A stretch of 64,000 bases of DNA, from assembly GCF_036226885.1 (NCBI RefSeq), contig NZ_CP109028.1, positions 1-64,000 of the forward strand, in the 5' to 3' direction. The stretch is from Streptomyces sp. NBC_00663. Lineage in GTDB: Bacteria; Actinomycetota; Actinomycetes; Streptomycetales; Streptomycetaceae. The notes beneath the pieces were generated by a model. It was not told where the DNA came from. It did no database searches and saw only the letters and a list, made by a program, of their open reading frames with translations. Positions within the stretch are counted from its first letter, which is position 1. Each line of letters starts with the position of its first letter. Made by a program: the position numbers and the translations under genes. Positions 32,526 to 40,957 of the stretch are shown piece by piece.

Positions 32526-34298
32526 CTAGGTCCTGTCGGCGGTCCCGTGGCCCATGAGCTGGGACAACACCTGTGTCAGCACGGCCGCCGGATGGTCGGC
32601 CGCGCCCATGGAGCGCCACGCCACATGGTTGTCGGGGCGCACCAGGACGGCGCCGTCTTCGGTGATCTCCCGCACCTCGGCCCAGCCGGCGCCGGTGTAG
32701 TCGGCGCCGGCGCCGATGCGGGCGACGGTGAGGGGGATCGAGAACTTCTCGGCGACCTGCTCGGCCGCCTCGCCCCAGCCGGCGCCGGTGGGGCCGGTGA
32801 GGAGGGCGAAGCCGCCCGTGGCGCCGACCAGGTCGTGGGTGGACAGCCGCCGGCCGTCGCGCTCCAGCCAGGCGTGCGGCAGCCGGTGCCCGGGCCGGGT
32901 GGTGGGGTGGTACTCGGTGCCCATGGGCGAGCCGGTCGGCGGCCGGGTGCCGTCGGGGACGAGGGCGCCTTCCTCGTAGACGTAGCCGATCTCCAGGTCG
33001 TGGGCCTGGCACTCGGCGCGGTGGGTGGCGAAGAGCTCCGCCGCCCTGGCCCGCCTGACCTCGCCGACCTCGGACTGCTCGAAGTAGCCGGCGAACGCGG
33101 AGGAGCGGCGCTCGGGCGGCACGTGCGGGCCGAGGCCGAGGGCGGCCTCCGTCATGACGCGGTGGTGGAACCAGGCGGCCAGGCCCCAGTCGACGTTGCG
33201 CTTGCCGACCGGGCGCCGCTCGCTCTCGTAGGTGTCGAGGAGTCCGTCGTCGGCTCGGCCGGCGAGGACGGCGGCCAGCTTCCAGGCGAGGTTGTGGACG
33301 TCCTGGATGCCGCCGTTGAGGCCGAGGCCGGTGGTGGGCGGCTGGCGGTGGGCGGCGTCGCCGACGATGAGGACACGGCCGGAGCGGTAGCGGTCGGCGA
33401 GCACGCCCTCCACCGTCCACTGCGACACCTTGTGCACGGTCAGTTCGAGGTCGGGCAGGCCCAGCACCTCGCGGATGCGGGCGGCGACCGCCTCGGGGTC
33501 GGCGCGGTCGGCGTCGCCCAGGAGGAAGGAGGTCAGGCCCCATTCCTCGCACTGCCGGCCCCAGTTGGGCCCCATCTCCAGCAGGGTGAAGTTGCGGTCG
33601 GCGCGCTCGGGGTTGATGAACCAGGTCATCAGGGTGCCGTCGTGCCACCACTGCGACAGGTCGGCGGAGAAGTAGGCGGTGGAGACGTCGGCCATCTTCA
33701 CCGTGCCCTGCATCTGCACGCCGAGCTGGGGGCCGAGGGTGCGGCCGCCGTCGGCGGCGATGACGTACCGGGCGACGACCCGGGTGGTCTCGCCGGTGGC
33801 GAGGTCGCGGATCTCGGCGACGGCGTGGTCGTCCTGTTCGGTGAAGGAGACCAGTTCGTGGGAGAAGAGCACCCGGCCGGGGTTACGTTCCTCGGCCTGC
33901 CGGCGCAGGATCGGCTCCAGCCTCAACTGCGGCAGTTTGAACGGCAGTACGGGGCCGTCGGCGGCGTACACCTCGGTCAGCGCGCCGCCGCCGAAGGCGT
34001 CCATCTCATGGATGATCCGGCGGTCCAGGGGGCCGTCGCCGGTGAGGGTGGTCTGCCAGCGGACGCGGCCGAAGCGGTCGGTGGTGGAGGCGCGTTCGAC
34101 GACGTCGTCGTAGAGGCCGTGCTGGCGGAAGATCTCCATCGTGCGCTGGTTGATGTAGTGCGCCTTCGGCAGGATCGACGTGTCCGCGTGCCGTTCCACG
34201 AGCAGATGCCGCACACCGTGGTCCGACAGGAAGATGGAGGCGGACAGGCCGCAGCCGCCTCCGCCCACGATCAGAACCGGAACCTCGGTAGCCTCCAT
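32526..34298 (-). CDS. FAD-dependent aromatic monooxygenase (PHBH family)
   Basis: 590 residues. FAD binding is shown by PVLIVGGGGCGLSASIFL, the DG motif by ARYVIAADGGRT, and the second FAD motif by GRVLIVGDAAHRQPPTTGLGLNGG. The last 150 residues form the thioredoxin-like C-terminal domain of the PgaE/RdmE polyketide hydroxylase group. It would hydroxylate a phenolic or quinone ring with NADPH and O2, a natural tailoring step for the naphthoquinone. It starts at 34298. Upstream lies the GGCGCC repeat at 34431-34457, a candidate SARP site. Confidence 0.88.
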   Translation of the reverse strand: MEATEVPVLIVGGGGCGLSASIFLSDHGVRHLLVERHADTSILPKAHYINQRTMEIFRQHGLYDDVVERASTTDRFGRVRWQTTLTGDGPLDRRIIHEMDAFGGGALTEVYAADGPVLPFKLPQLRLEPILRRQAEERNPGRVLFSHELVSFTEQDDHAVAEIRDLATGETTRVVARYVIAADGGRTLGPQLGVQMQGTVKMADVSTAYFSADLSQWWHDGTLMTWFINPERADRNFTLLEMGPNWGRQCEEWGLTSFLLGDADRADPEAVAARIREVLGLPDLELTVHKVSQWTVEGVLADRYRSGRVLIVGDAAHRQPPTTGLGLNGGIQDVHNLAWKLAAVLAGRADDGLLDTYESERRPVGKRNVDWGLAAWFHHRVMTEAALGLGPHVPPERRSSAFAGYFEQSEVGEVRRARAAELFATHRAECQAHDLEIGYVYEEGALVPDGTRPPTGSPMGTEYHPTTRPGHRLPHAWLERDGRRLSTHDLVGATGGFALLTGPTGAGWGEAAEQVAEKFSIPLTVARIGAGADYTGAGWAEVREITEDGAVLVRPDNHVAWRSMGAADHPAAVLTQVLSQLMGHGTADRT

Positions 34299-34430
34299 AT
34301 TCGGCCTTCCATCAGATGAGGGCCCACACGCGCGGCGGGCCGTCGTGGATTACGGGTGAACAGGCATGACGACGCACTTCGGCCGGTGCTGCGGCCTCCA
34401 GCATCGGGTGGGGTGGTTGGGGCGGACTAT

Positions 34431-34457
34431 GGCGCCGGTTGGCGCCCACTTGGCGCC
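34431..34457 (-). promoter_or_regulatory. Three GGCGCC units at 10-11-bp spacing
   Basis: GGCGCC begins at 34431, 34441 and 34452. On the minus strand 34457-34438 reads GGCGCCAAGTGGGCGCCAAC, nearly identical to 19007-19026. It lies about 135 bases before the monooxygenase start, in the right orientation for it. Confidence 0.45.
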
Positions 34458-34581
34458 GCCCATGGACCGTCGCTGACCTCGAAGAACACCGGAATGGGTC
34501 GAACGCGCTCGCCGTACGTCGAACGTGGTGCCGTCTGCGCTCACCCGTCCGGGGGACTCGGGCCGGGAAACGGCCTTCGGC

Positions 34582-34611
34582 TGTCACATTCCCCGGGGCC
34601 GGGCTGTCGTC
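34582..34611 (+). promoter_or_regulatory. ECF-type promoter of the SnoaL gene
   Basis: TGTCACA at 34582-34588, 16 bp, then TGTCGTC at 34605-34611. It is 59 bases before the gene start at 34670 and is the only + strand member of the family. Confidence 0.7.
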
Positions 34612-34669
34612 ATGGTGAGACGGACGAACACCGTCCGGGAATTTCCGGGTAATGAGAAAGAGGAAAGCG

Positions 34670-35122
34670 ATGAATGACTTCCAGGCCATCGCGGACCGCG
34701 TCGAAATCGAGGCGCTGCGCGGTGAGTTCACCGATGCGGTGATGATGCGCGACTACGACCGGGTGGCGACGCTCTTCACGGAGGACGGGGTACTGCGGAT
34801 GCCCAACATCCCCATCGAGCTGGAGGGTCCTGAGGAGATCCGGGCGTGGGGCAGGCGGGTACCGAAGGTCGTGGACTTCCTGGTGCAGAACACGCACCCG
34901 GGTCTGATCGTGCTCGACGGCGACACCGCTTCGGGCCGCGCCTACATGTCGGAGGTGGGGCGTGGCTTCGACGGCCGGGGTGGCATCAACTACGCCATCT
35001 ACCATGACCGTTACCAGCGCACCGGGGACGGCTGGAAGTTCACCGAGCGGCGCTACGAGGTCCGTTACGAGGACTCCTCGCCACTGGCCGGCTCTCCGCC
35101 CCGCCGCACCGCGGAGGCGTGA
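34670..35122 (+). CDS. SnoaL/NTF2-like protein
   Basis: 150 residues of the cone-shaped NTF2 fold (IEALRGEFTDAVMMRDYDRVATLFTEDGVLRMP…ERRYEVRYED). Relatives are small isomerases, cyclases or hydroxylases acting on polyketides. I chose the ATG at 34670, behind AGAGGAAAGCG, over an ATG at 34652. It is preceded by an ECF-type promoter and is convergent with the SARP gene. Its substrate may be the naphthoquinone, and it could assist cyclisation. Confidence 0.8.
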   Translation: MNDFQAIADRVEIEALRGEFTDAVMMRDYDRVATLFTEDGVLRMPNIPIELEGPEEIRAWGRRVPKVVDFLVQNTHPGLIVLDGDTASGRAYMSEVGRGFDGRGGINYAIYHDRYQRTGDGWKFTERRYEVRYEDSSPLAGSPPRRTAEA

Positions 35123-35327
35123 GCGCCGCGCGCCGCCCGCGGCTGGGTCGTGTCCTGTGGACCGGCCTGACCCGGAGCGTCGGCTGCTGATGACGCGGGT
35201 GGGCGGGCGTGGTCCGTGCGGCTGCGAGGCGGAGGAAGAGGAGGCATCAGCCGCTGCCGGACGCCTTGGGACAGCGGGGAGGCTATGGCCACGGCCCGCG
35301 GCCGCGGGATGGTCCGCGATGCGCGGC

Positions 35328-36449
35328 CTACAGCTCTGCCAGCTGGGACGAGCGGAAGAAGTCGGGCCTGGGCAGGTGGTCGCGGTGGGTCGGGGGGCGG
35401 CGGACGGACCGGCGGTCGGGGACCTCAGGGGGGCGCCGGGTCGCGGCGGACGGGTGGGGGGCCGGGTGCCAGTCCAGGGACGCGGACTGTGTGAGGATCT
35501 GCTGCTCCAGGCGGCGCAGGGCCGGGCGCGGGTCGATGCCCAGTTCGTCCGCCAGGCGGCGCTGGTTGGTGCGGAGCACGGCCAGGGCGTCGGCCTGGCG
35601 GCCGGCCCGGTAGAGGGCGAGGCCCAGGAGTTCGCAGCCGTACTCCCGCAGCGGGTGGTCCTGGACGAACGCCTCCAGTTCGGCCACCGCGATCTCGTGG
35701 GCGCCGACGGCGAGCAGGGCCGCGCACCGGCCCTCGACCACCGACAGGCGCAGCTCTTCGAGGCGGGCCACGTCCGGTCGGATGTAGGCGGTGTCGGCCA
35801 CCTCGGCGTACGCCTGGCCGCGCCACAGGGCCAGCGCCGCCTCGAACTCGTGGACCGCGCTGCGCGCGTCGCCCCGGTCCAGGGCCTGCCAGCCGGCGAC
35901 GGAGCGTTCGCCGAACCAGTGCACGTCGACCTCCACGACCCGGGTGTCGAGGAGGTAGCCGCGGCCGTAGGTGCGCAGGACCGTCGGCGGGGTCCGGGGG
36001 GCACGGTCGGGTTCCAGGACCCGGCGCAGGTTGGCGACGTAGGCCTGGAGGGAGGAGACCGCGGACGGCGGCGGCTGGCCGGCCCACAGTTCCTCGACGA
36101 TGGTGTCGACCGCCACCGGCCGGCCCACCTTGCCGACCAGCAGCGCGAGCAGGGCGCGCTGCTTGGGTGCGCCGAGGTCGACGAGCCGGCCGTCGACGAA
36201 GGCCTCGATGGGGCCGAGGGCGTGGAACTCGGCGAGGGCGCGCGGCGGTGCGGGCGGGCTTGTTCCGCGGGCGCTGACGACGTCTATTTCCGCCAGTTCC
36301 TGGTCGGCCACGACGGTGAATTCGGGCTCGGATTCAAGCTCTCTGGCCACGTACACGCGCAGTTCCTCGTTGGTGCGGCGCAGTTCCTGGATCTCGCGTT
36401 CCAGCGCCGCTATGCGCCACGCATTCGCATCGGTCGTGTCGTCAGCCAT
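35328..36449 (-). CDS. SARP-family pathway regulator
   Basis: 373 residues. Residues 1-45 are a short coiled coil (AALEREIQELRRTNEELRVYVARELE), unusual for a SARP. Next comes the OmpR-like winged helix (FVDGRLVDLGAPKQRALLALLVGKVGRPVAVDTIVEELW…LQAYVANLRRVLE) and then the BTAD domain (HWFGERSVAGWQAL…ADELGIDPRPALRRLEQQIL). SARPs activate antibiotic clusters by binding 11-bp direct repeats. It is divergent from the prenyltransferase gene. Candidate sites are at 59849-59889 and 61625-61653, with a half-site-like GTCAGCGCCAA near 36535. Confidence 0.9.
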   Translation of the reverse strand: MADDTTDANAWRIAALEREIQELRRTNEELRVYVARELESEPEFTVVADQELAEIDVVSARGTSPPAPPRALAEFHALGPIEAFVDGRLVDLGAPKQRALLALLVGKVGRPVAVDTIVEELWAGQPPPSAVSSLQAYVANLRRVLEPDRAPRTPPTVLRTYGRGYLLDTRVVEVDVHWFGERSVAGWQALDRGDARSAVHEFEAALALWRGQAYAEVADTAYIRPDVARLEELRLSVVEGRCAALLAVGAHEIAVAELEAFVQDHPLREYGCELLGLALYRAGRQADALAVLRTNQRRLADELGIDPRPALRRLEQQILTQSASLDWHPAPHPSAATRRPPEVPDRRSVRRPPTHRDHLPRPDFFRSSQLAEL

Positions 36450-36626
36450 TCGTGAACTCGCCCCCACTCTCAATTGGGCAGGCAATGCTTCGGCCATTGT
36501 GCGTGCCCCATGACGCCGAGGGTCTGTTCGACCAGTCAGCGCCAATCGATCCTCCAGCGGGGTTCAAGGTCGATGCCCGACGCTGAGGCGCGGACGGATC
36601 GTCAGGATCGACGCGTGGAGGTTTGA

Positions 36627-37544
36627 ATGTCCGGAGCCGCTGATGTCGAGCGCGTGTACGCGGCCATGGAGGAGGCGGCTGGACTGCTGGGCGTGACCTG
36701 CGCACGCGAGAAGATCTACCCGCTGCTGACCGAGTTCCAGGACACCCTCACCGACGGTGTCGTCGTCTTCTCCATGGCGAGCGGACGTCGTTCCACCGAG
36801 CTGGACTTCAGCATCTCGGTGCCGACCAGCCAGGGCGACCCGTACGCCACCGTGGTGGACAAGGGGCTGTTCCCGGCGACCGGCCACCCCGTGGACGACC
36901 TGCTGGCCGACACCCAGAAGCACCTGCCGGTGTCGATGTTCGCCATCGACGGCGAGGTCACGGGCGGATTCAAGAAGACGTACGCGTTCTTCCCGACCGA
37001 TGACATGCCCGGGGTCGCGCAGCTGAGCGCTATCCCCTCCATGCCGTCGTCCGTGGCGGAGAACGCGGAGCTGTTCGCCCGCTACGGGCTGGACAAGGTC
37101 CAGATGACGTCGATGGACTACAAGAAGCGTCAGGTCAACCTGTACTTCAGCGAGCTGAGCCAGCAGACGCTGGCGCCGGAGTCGGTGCTGGCCCTGGTGC
37201 GTGAGCTGGGTCTGCACGTGCCGACCGAGCTGGGGCTGGAGTTCTGCAAGCGCTCGTTCTCGGTCTATCCCACGCTCAACTGGGACACCGGCAAGATCGA
37301 CCGGCTGTGCTTCGCGGTGATCTCCACCGACCCGACGCTGGTGCCGTCCACGGACGAGCGCGACATCGAGCAGTTCCGCGACTACGGCACGAAGGCGCCG
37401 TACGCGTACGTCGGCGAGAACCGCACCCTCGTGTACGGGCTGACGCTGTCGCCCACGGAGGAGTACTACAAGCTCGGCGCGTACTACCACATCACCGATA
37501 TCCAGCGGCGGTTGCTGAAGGCGTTCGACGCGCTGGAGGACTGA
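36627..37544 (+). CDS. NphB/Fnq26-type aromatic prenyltransferase
   Basis: 305 residues of the ABBA family, with LDFSISVPTSQGDPYATVV, GGFKKTYAFFPTDD, MDYKKRQVNLYFS, YPTLNWDTGKIDRLCFA and YGLTLSPTEEYYKLGAYYHI. In overall sequence it looks very like the furanonaphthoquinone enzyme Fnq26, which geranylates a flaviolin derivative without magnesium. That assignment is from memory of the family. The ATG at 36627 follows GGAGG. It stands alone on its strand and ends at a long palindromic terminator. Its job is to join the isoprenoid and polyketide halves of the product. Confidence 0.9.
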   Translation: MSGAADVERVYAAMEEAAGLLGVTCAREKIYPLLTEFQDTLTDGVVVFSMASGRRSTELDFSISVPTSQGDPYATVVDKGLFPATGHPVDDLLADTQKHLPVSMFAIDGEVTGGFKKTYAFFPTDDMPGVAQLSAIPSMPSSVAENAELFARYGLDKVQMTSMDYKKRQVNLYFSELSQQTLAPESVLALVRELGLHVPTELGLEFCKRSFSVYPTLNWDTGKIDRLCFAVISTDPTLVPSTDERDIEQFRDYGTKAPYAYVGENRTLVYGLTLSPTEEYYKLGAYYHITDIQRRLLKAFDALED

Positions 37545-37554
37545 GGTCTTTCGG

Positions 37555-37602
37555 GAACAGGAATAGGGGGCGGCCCATATGGGCCGCCCCCTATTCCTGT
37601 TC
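37555..37602. terminator. 48-bp perfect palindrome, bidirectional terminator
   Basis: Arms of 22 bases (37555-37576 and 37581-37602) are perfectly complementary and the centre ATAT is self-complementary too, so all 48 bases form one palindrome. It separates the convergent prenyltransferase and sigma genes. The motif TTCAGTTAG is repeated just after it (37601-37620). Confidence 0.9.
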
Positions 37603-37619
37603 AGTTAGGTTCAGTTAGT

Positions 37620-38585
37620 TCAGTTCAGGATGATGATGTCCAGGCCGGTCAGGTCGGCGCGGATGTCGATGTTGGTGATCAGGCCCTCGGCGATGTCGAA
37701 GCGGAACACGGCGTGCGGCACGCCTTCGCGGACGTAGGCGAGGCCCGCGGAGCCGTCGATGAGGGCGGGCACCGGCGCCCAGGAGAGCTTGGAGAAGGCG
37801 CGGGTGACGGCGTCGGAGCCGCGCATCTCCTCGGTCAGCCCCGCACCCGTCGCCAGGCCGATGCCGGTGGCCATGCCCATCTGCACGGCCGCGTGGTCGG
37901 CGCGGACCACGATGTCCGGGGCGAGGATGGCCAGCAGCGCCTCGAAGTCGCCCTCGCGGGACGCGGTGAGGAAGGCGTGCACGAAGTCGGCCTTGCCGGC
38001 CTGGGAGGCTTCGCCGGCCGGGTTGCCCGCCGGGGCGGGCGGGGTCTTCGCCGCCGTGTCCACGTCCACGGCCTCCGGCTTGAGGCCCTGGCGCTGGAAG
38101 CGGCGGCGGGCCCGGCTGGCCAGCTGGCGGGCCGCGGCCGGGGTGCGGTCGACGATCGGGGCGATCTCCTCGAAGGGCACCGCGAACATGTCGTGCAGGA
38201 CGAACGCCAGCCGCTCGGCGGGCGTGAGGGTGTCGAGGATGAGGAACATCGCGGCACCGACCGACTCGGCGAGCAGCGCCTCCTGCTCGGGGTCGGCCGA
38301 CTCCGCCTCCCGGTGGGGGACGTGGTCGGTCTCGGGGGCGTCCACGAGGTCCTCGCGGCGCGACTTGCGGGACTGGAGCATGTTCAGCGACACCCGGGCC
38401 ACGATGGTGGTGAGCCAGCCGCTCATGTTCTCCACCTCGCTGGCGTCCGAGCGGGTCACCCGCAGCCAGGCTTCCTGGACGGCGTCGTCGGCCTCCGCCA
38501 TGGATCCGAGCACCCGGTAGGCCACCGCGCGCAGCCGGGGGCGGTCGGTCTCGAATCGGGCGGCCAGCCATTCGTTTTCGTTCAT
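37620..38585 (-). CDS. ECF sigma factor with SnoaL-like C-terminal domain
   Basis: 321 residues. Region 2 is LRAVAYRVLGSMAEADDAVQEAWLRV…WLTTIVARVSLNML. Region 4 is LDTLTPAERLAFVLHDMFAVPFEEIAPIVDRTPAAARQLASRARRR. The C-terminal 130 residues are an NTF2/SnoaL domain (FLTASREGDFEALLAILAPDIVVRAD), as in the ECF41/ECF56 and SigJ groups, where it controls activity without an anti-sigma factor. The start is the ATG at 38585. Its own promoter belongs to the TGTCACA/16/TGTC family, so it is probably autoregulated and drives the exporter, the SnoaL gene and the regulator pair. Confidence 0.9.
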   Translation of the reverse strand: MNENEWLAARFETDRPRLRAVAYRVLGSMAEADDAVQEAWLRVTRSDASEVENMSGWLTTIVARVSLNMLQSRKSRREDLVDAPETDHVPHREAESADPEQEALLAESVGAAMFLILDTLTPAERLAFVLHDMFAVPFEEIAPIVDRTPAAARQLASRARRRFQRQGLKPEAVDVDTAAKTPPAPAGNPAGEASQAGKADFVHAFLTASREGDFEALLAILAPDIVVRADHAAVQMGMATGIGLATGAGLTEEMRGSDAVTRAFSKLSWAPVPALIDGSAGLAYVREGVPHAVFRFDIAEGLITNIDIRADLTGLDIIILN

Positions 38586-38620
38586 CAGGTCGCTTCCTCC
38601 CAGCAGAGCCTCGCCTGTGT

Positions 38621-38647
38621 GACAGGCCGCGGCGGGCAAATGTGACG
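38621..38647 (-). promoter_or_regulatory. ECF-type autoregulatory promoter of the sigma gene
   Basis: Minus strand: CGTCACA (38647-38641), 16 bp, TGTC (38624-38621), 36 bases before the ATG at 38585. Confidence 0.75.
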
Positions 38648-39202
38648 GGCCGCCGACGGAATCCGGCACACATGTGCTGGACGATCCCCTGCCGTACGGT
38701 CTTGATTCACTTGAGGCGGTGGGTGCCCGGTGCTCCACGGAGGCCGGAATACATGCTTCCGAAGGGTCGGGAAAGGGGCCTCGCGACTCCCGCGCGGATC
38801 GGTGAACGCGCTGGTCAGACGGGGTGTGGCAGGGGGCGTCCTGACCCCTGCCTGAAGCGGGCGGGAGTACGCCTGGAGTCTGGCTCGGGTATGCCTAACA
38901 GGCACTTGGCTCGGCTCCTCAGCGCGTGTCACTATTTTCGCACCCCTCGCCTGCCCGAAAACAGCAAGAGGCAACGGACCGAGGGTCGTTCGCCGGTTCC
39001 CGCAGGTCGATTCCAGACCCTGCGCACCTGACAGCCGACGGTATCTCCGGACAGCCGAAGTCCTTTCCCGGACTCTCCCGGCCTCATCGCTCTGTTCACG
39101 TGCTTCGCCGTGATCGCCTTCCCTGTCCGGCACCCCTGCCACTGAACCATCCGAGGCTCGTCGCCGCCAGCCGCGACCGCTCGGTCTTGAGGCACCTTGT
39201 AG

Positions 39203-39219
39203 CGCTTGCTGAGCAAGCG
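39203..39219. promoter_or_regulatory. Palindrome before the THN synthase gene
   Basis: CGCTTGCT-G-AGCAAGCG is perfectly symmetric and ends 58 bases before the ATG at 39278. It is the best operator candidate for the naphthoquinone operon. Confidence 0.5.
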
Positions 39220-39277
39220 TGACCCGCCCGCCGCACCGCCCCCGCTGTCGAGACCCCAAGAGAAGTGGATTCCAGAT

Positions 39278-40345
39278 ATGCCCAGGCTTTGCAAGCCGGC
39301 CATGATGGCGCCGGAACACATCATCACGGTGGAAGAGACTCTGGAATTTGCGGAGAAGGCGCACGCCGGAAAGCCGCAACTGCCCCTGGCTCTGCGCCTG
39401 ATCCGCAACACCGGCGTGAAGAAGCGGCACATCGTGCAGCCCATCGAGCAGACGCTGCGCCACCCGGGCTTCGAAGAGCGCAACCGCATCTACGAGGTCG
39501 AGTCGAAGAAGCGCACCCCCGAGGTCATCGAGCGCGCGCTGGCCAACGCCGATCTGCGGGCCCGGGACATCGACGCGATGATCTACGTGTCGTGCACCGG
39601 CTTCATGATGCCGTCGCTGACGGCGTGGCTCATCAACAAGCTGGGCTTCCGCCCCGACACCCGGCAGATCCCCATCGCCCAGCTCGGCTGTGCGGCGGGC
39701 GGCGCGGCCATCAACCGGGCCCACGACTTCTGCGTGGCCCACCCGGGCAGCAACGTCCTCATCGTCTCCTGCGAGCTGTGCTCGCTGTGCTACCAGCCGG
39801 AGGCCGACGACATCGGCTCGCTGCTCTCCGACGGCCTGTTCGGTGACGCGGTCGCCGCCGCGGTCGTCCGCGGCATCGGCGGCAACGGCATCGAGCTGGA
39901 GCGCAACGCCTCCTACCTGATACCCAACACCGAGGACTGGATCTCCTACGCGGTCAAGGACACCGGCTTCCACTTCCAGCTCGACCGCCGGGTCCCCGGC
40001 ACGATGGAGCCGCTCGCCCCGGTCCTGCGCGAGCTCGCCAAGGACCACAGCTGGGACGCGGGCAAGCTCGACTTCTACATCGTGCACGCCGGTGGCCCGC
40101 GCATCCTCGACGACCTCGCCAAGTTCCTGGAGGTCGACCGTGATGTCTTCCGGCACAGCTGGTCGACCCTGAGCGAGTACGGGAACATCGCCAGCGCCGT
40201 CGTACTCGAAGCCGCCCGTCGCCTCTTCGAGGAGGACGCCCCGGCCCCCGGCGCCACCGGTCTGATCGCCGGCTTCGGTCCCGGCATCACCGCCGAGATG
40301 GCCCTGGGCACCTGGGCTGACGACACCTCCCGGCCCACGTCCTGA
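39278..40345 (+). CDS. rppA: 1,3,6,8-tetrahydroxynaphthalene synthase (type III PKS)
   Basis: 355 residues. Numbering from the ATG at 39278 gives the catalytic triad Cys138 (IAQLGCAAGG), His270 (FYIVHAGGPR) and Asn303 (EYGNIASA), exactly as in RppA. Cys106 in YVSCTGF is the extra cysteine typical of THN synthases. It condenses five malonyl-CoA into THN, which oxidises to flaviolin. It is the first gene of an eight-gene operon with short gaps. THN is the aromatic core of prenylated naphthoquinones such as furanonaphthoquinone. Confidence 0.95.
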   Translation: MPRLCKPAMMAPEHIITVEETLEFAEKAHAGKPQLPLALRLIRNTGVKKRHIVQPIEQTLRHPGFEERNRIYEVESKKRTPEVIERALANADLRARDIDAMIYVSCTGFMMPSLTAWLINKLGFRPDTRQIPIAQLGCAAGGAAINRAHDFCVAHPGSNVLIVSCELCSLCYQPEADDIGSLLSDGLFGDAVAAAVVRGIGGNGIELERNASYLIPNTEDWISYAVKDTGFHFQLDRRVPGTMEPLAPVLRELAKDHSWDAGKLDFYIVHAGGPRILDDLAKFLEVDRDVFRHSWSTLSEYGNIASAVVLEAARRLFEEDAPAPGATGLIAGFGPGITAEMALGTWADDTSRPTS

Positions 40346-40375
40346 GCACCGGTACGAACAGCGGAGGGGACGCGT

Positions 40376-40951
40376 ATGACCGACCTCATCCTCCCGGCGG
40401 GCGCCGGGCGCAAGCTGGTCACCCGGGCACAGGAGGTGACCTTCAAGGCCACGAAGGAGATGGGCTCCTCCGTGTCGATCTTCGAAGTGGTCGTGCCGCC
40501 CGGCTTCGACGTCGGGGCCCATTTGCACGGTGACGCCCAGGAGTTCTTCTACGTCCTCGAGGGCGAGCTCGACCTGCTGTGCTTCGAACCGACCGAGCGC
40601 ACACCGGACAGCTGGCACGACTGGGTGTCCCCCAAGGGCGACCGCGTGATCCGGGCGAGCGAGGGCGGCTGCATGTTCGTGCCGCCCGGCACTCCGCACG
40701 CGTTCCGCAACGCCACGGACAGGCCGGTGAAGATGCTCTTCCAGTGCCTGCCCTCGCCCATCCACGAGGACTACTTCGAAGAGATCGCGGAGATCTGGTC
40801 GCGCGGCACCACGGTGGACGCCGCGGCCGTGGAGGCGATGCGCAAGCGGTACGACGTCGAGCAGCTGACGCCGCTGCGCTACGACCCGCCCGCTCTGCAC
40901 ATCCCCGGCCAGAAGACGCACGCGACGCACGTGAAGCAGAGTGGGAGCTGA
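40376..40951 (+). CDS. Cupin oxygenase of THN/flaviolin formation
   Basis: 191 residues, one cupin barrel. Metal ligands are expected from GAHLHGDAQEFFYVLEGELDLL (motif 1) and PPGTPHAFRN (motif 2). Cupin monooxygenases placed directly after THN synthase (MomA type) oxidise THN to flaviolin. It starts 30 bases after rppA, behind GGAGGGG. The C-terminal 50 residues extend beyond the barrel (…EEIAEIWSRGTTVDAAAVEAM). Confidence 0.85.
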   Translation: MTDLILPAGAGRKLVTRAQEVTFKATKEMGSSVSIFEVVVPPGFDVGAHLHGDAQEFFYVLEGELDLLCFEPTERTPDSWHDWVSPKGDRVIRASEGGCMFVPPGTPHAFRNATDRPVKMLFQCLPSPIHEDYFEEIAEIWSRGTTVDAAAVEAMRKRYDVEQLTPLRYDPPALHIPGQKTHATHVKQSGS

Positions 40952-40957
40952 CCCCAG

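Larger units (their letters stand above)
34299..34669. other. Divergent regulatory region between monooxygenase and SnoaL genes
   Basis: No gene is supported. It contains the three-unit GGCGCC direct repeat (34431-34457) and the ECF-type promoter (34582-34611). Confidence 0.5.
38586..39277. other. Divergent region between sigma gene and THN operon
   Basis: 692 bases with no supported gene; the frames present are mutually overlapping and lack domains. It contains the sigma promoter (38621-38647), a small inverted repeat TGCCT-AAC-AGGCA (38892-38904) and the palindrome at 39203-39219. It should hold the main promoter of the naphthoquinone operon. I could not place its -10/-35. Confidence 0.55.

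Noticed and set aside
38642..39222. Small + strand genes between the sigma gene and THN synthase
   Set aside because: Two overlapping frames without RBS or homology. The region has promoter and palindrome content instead.
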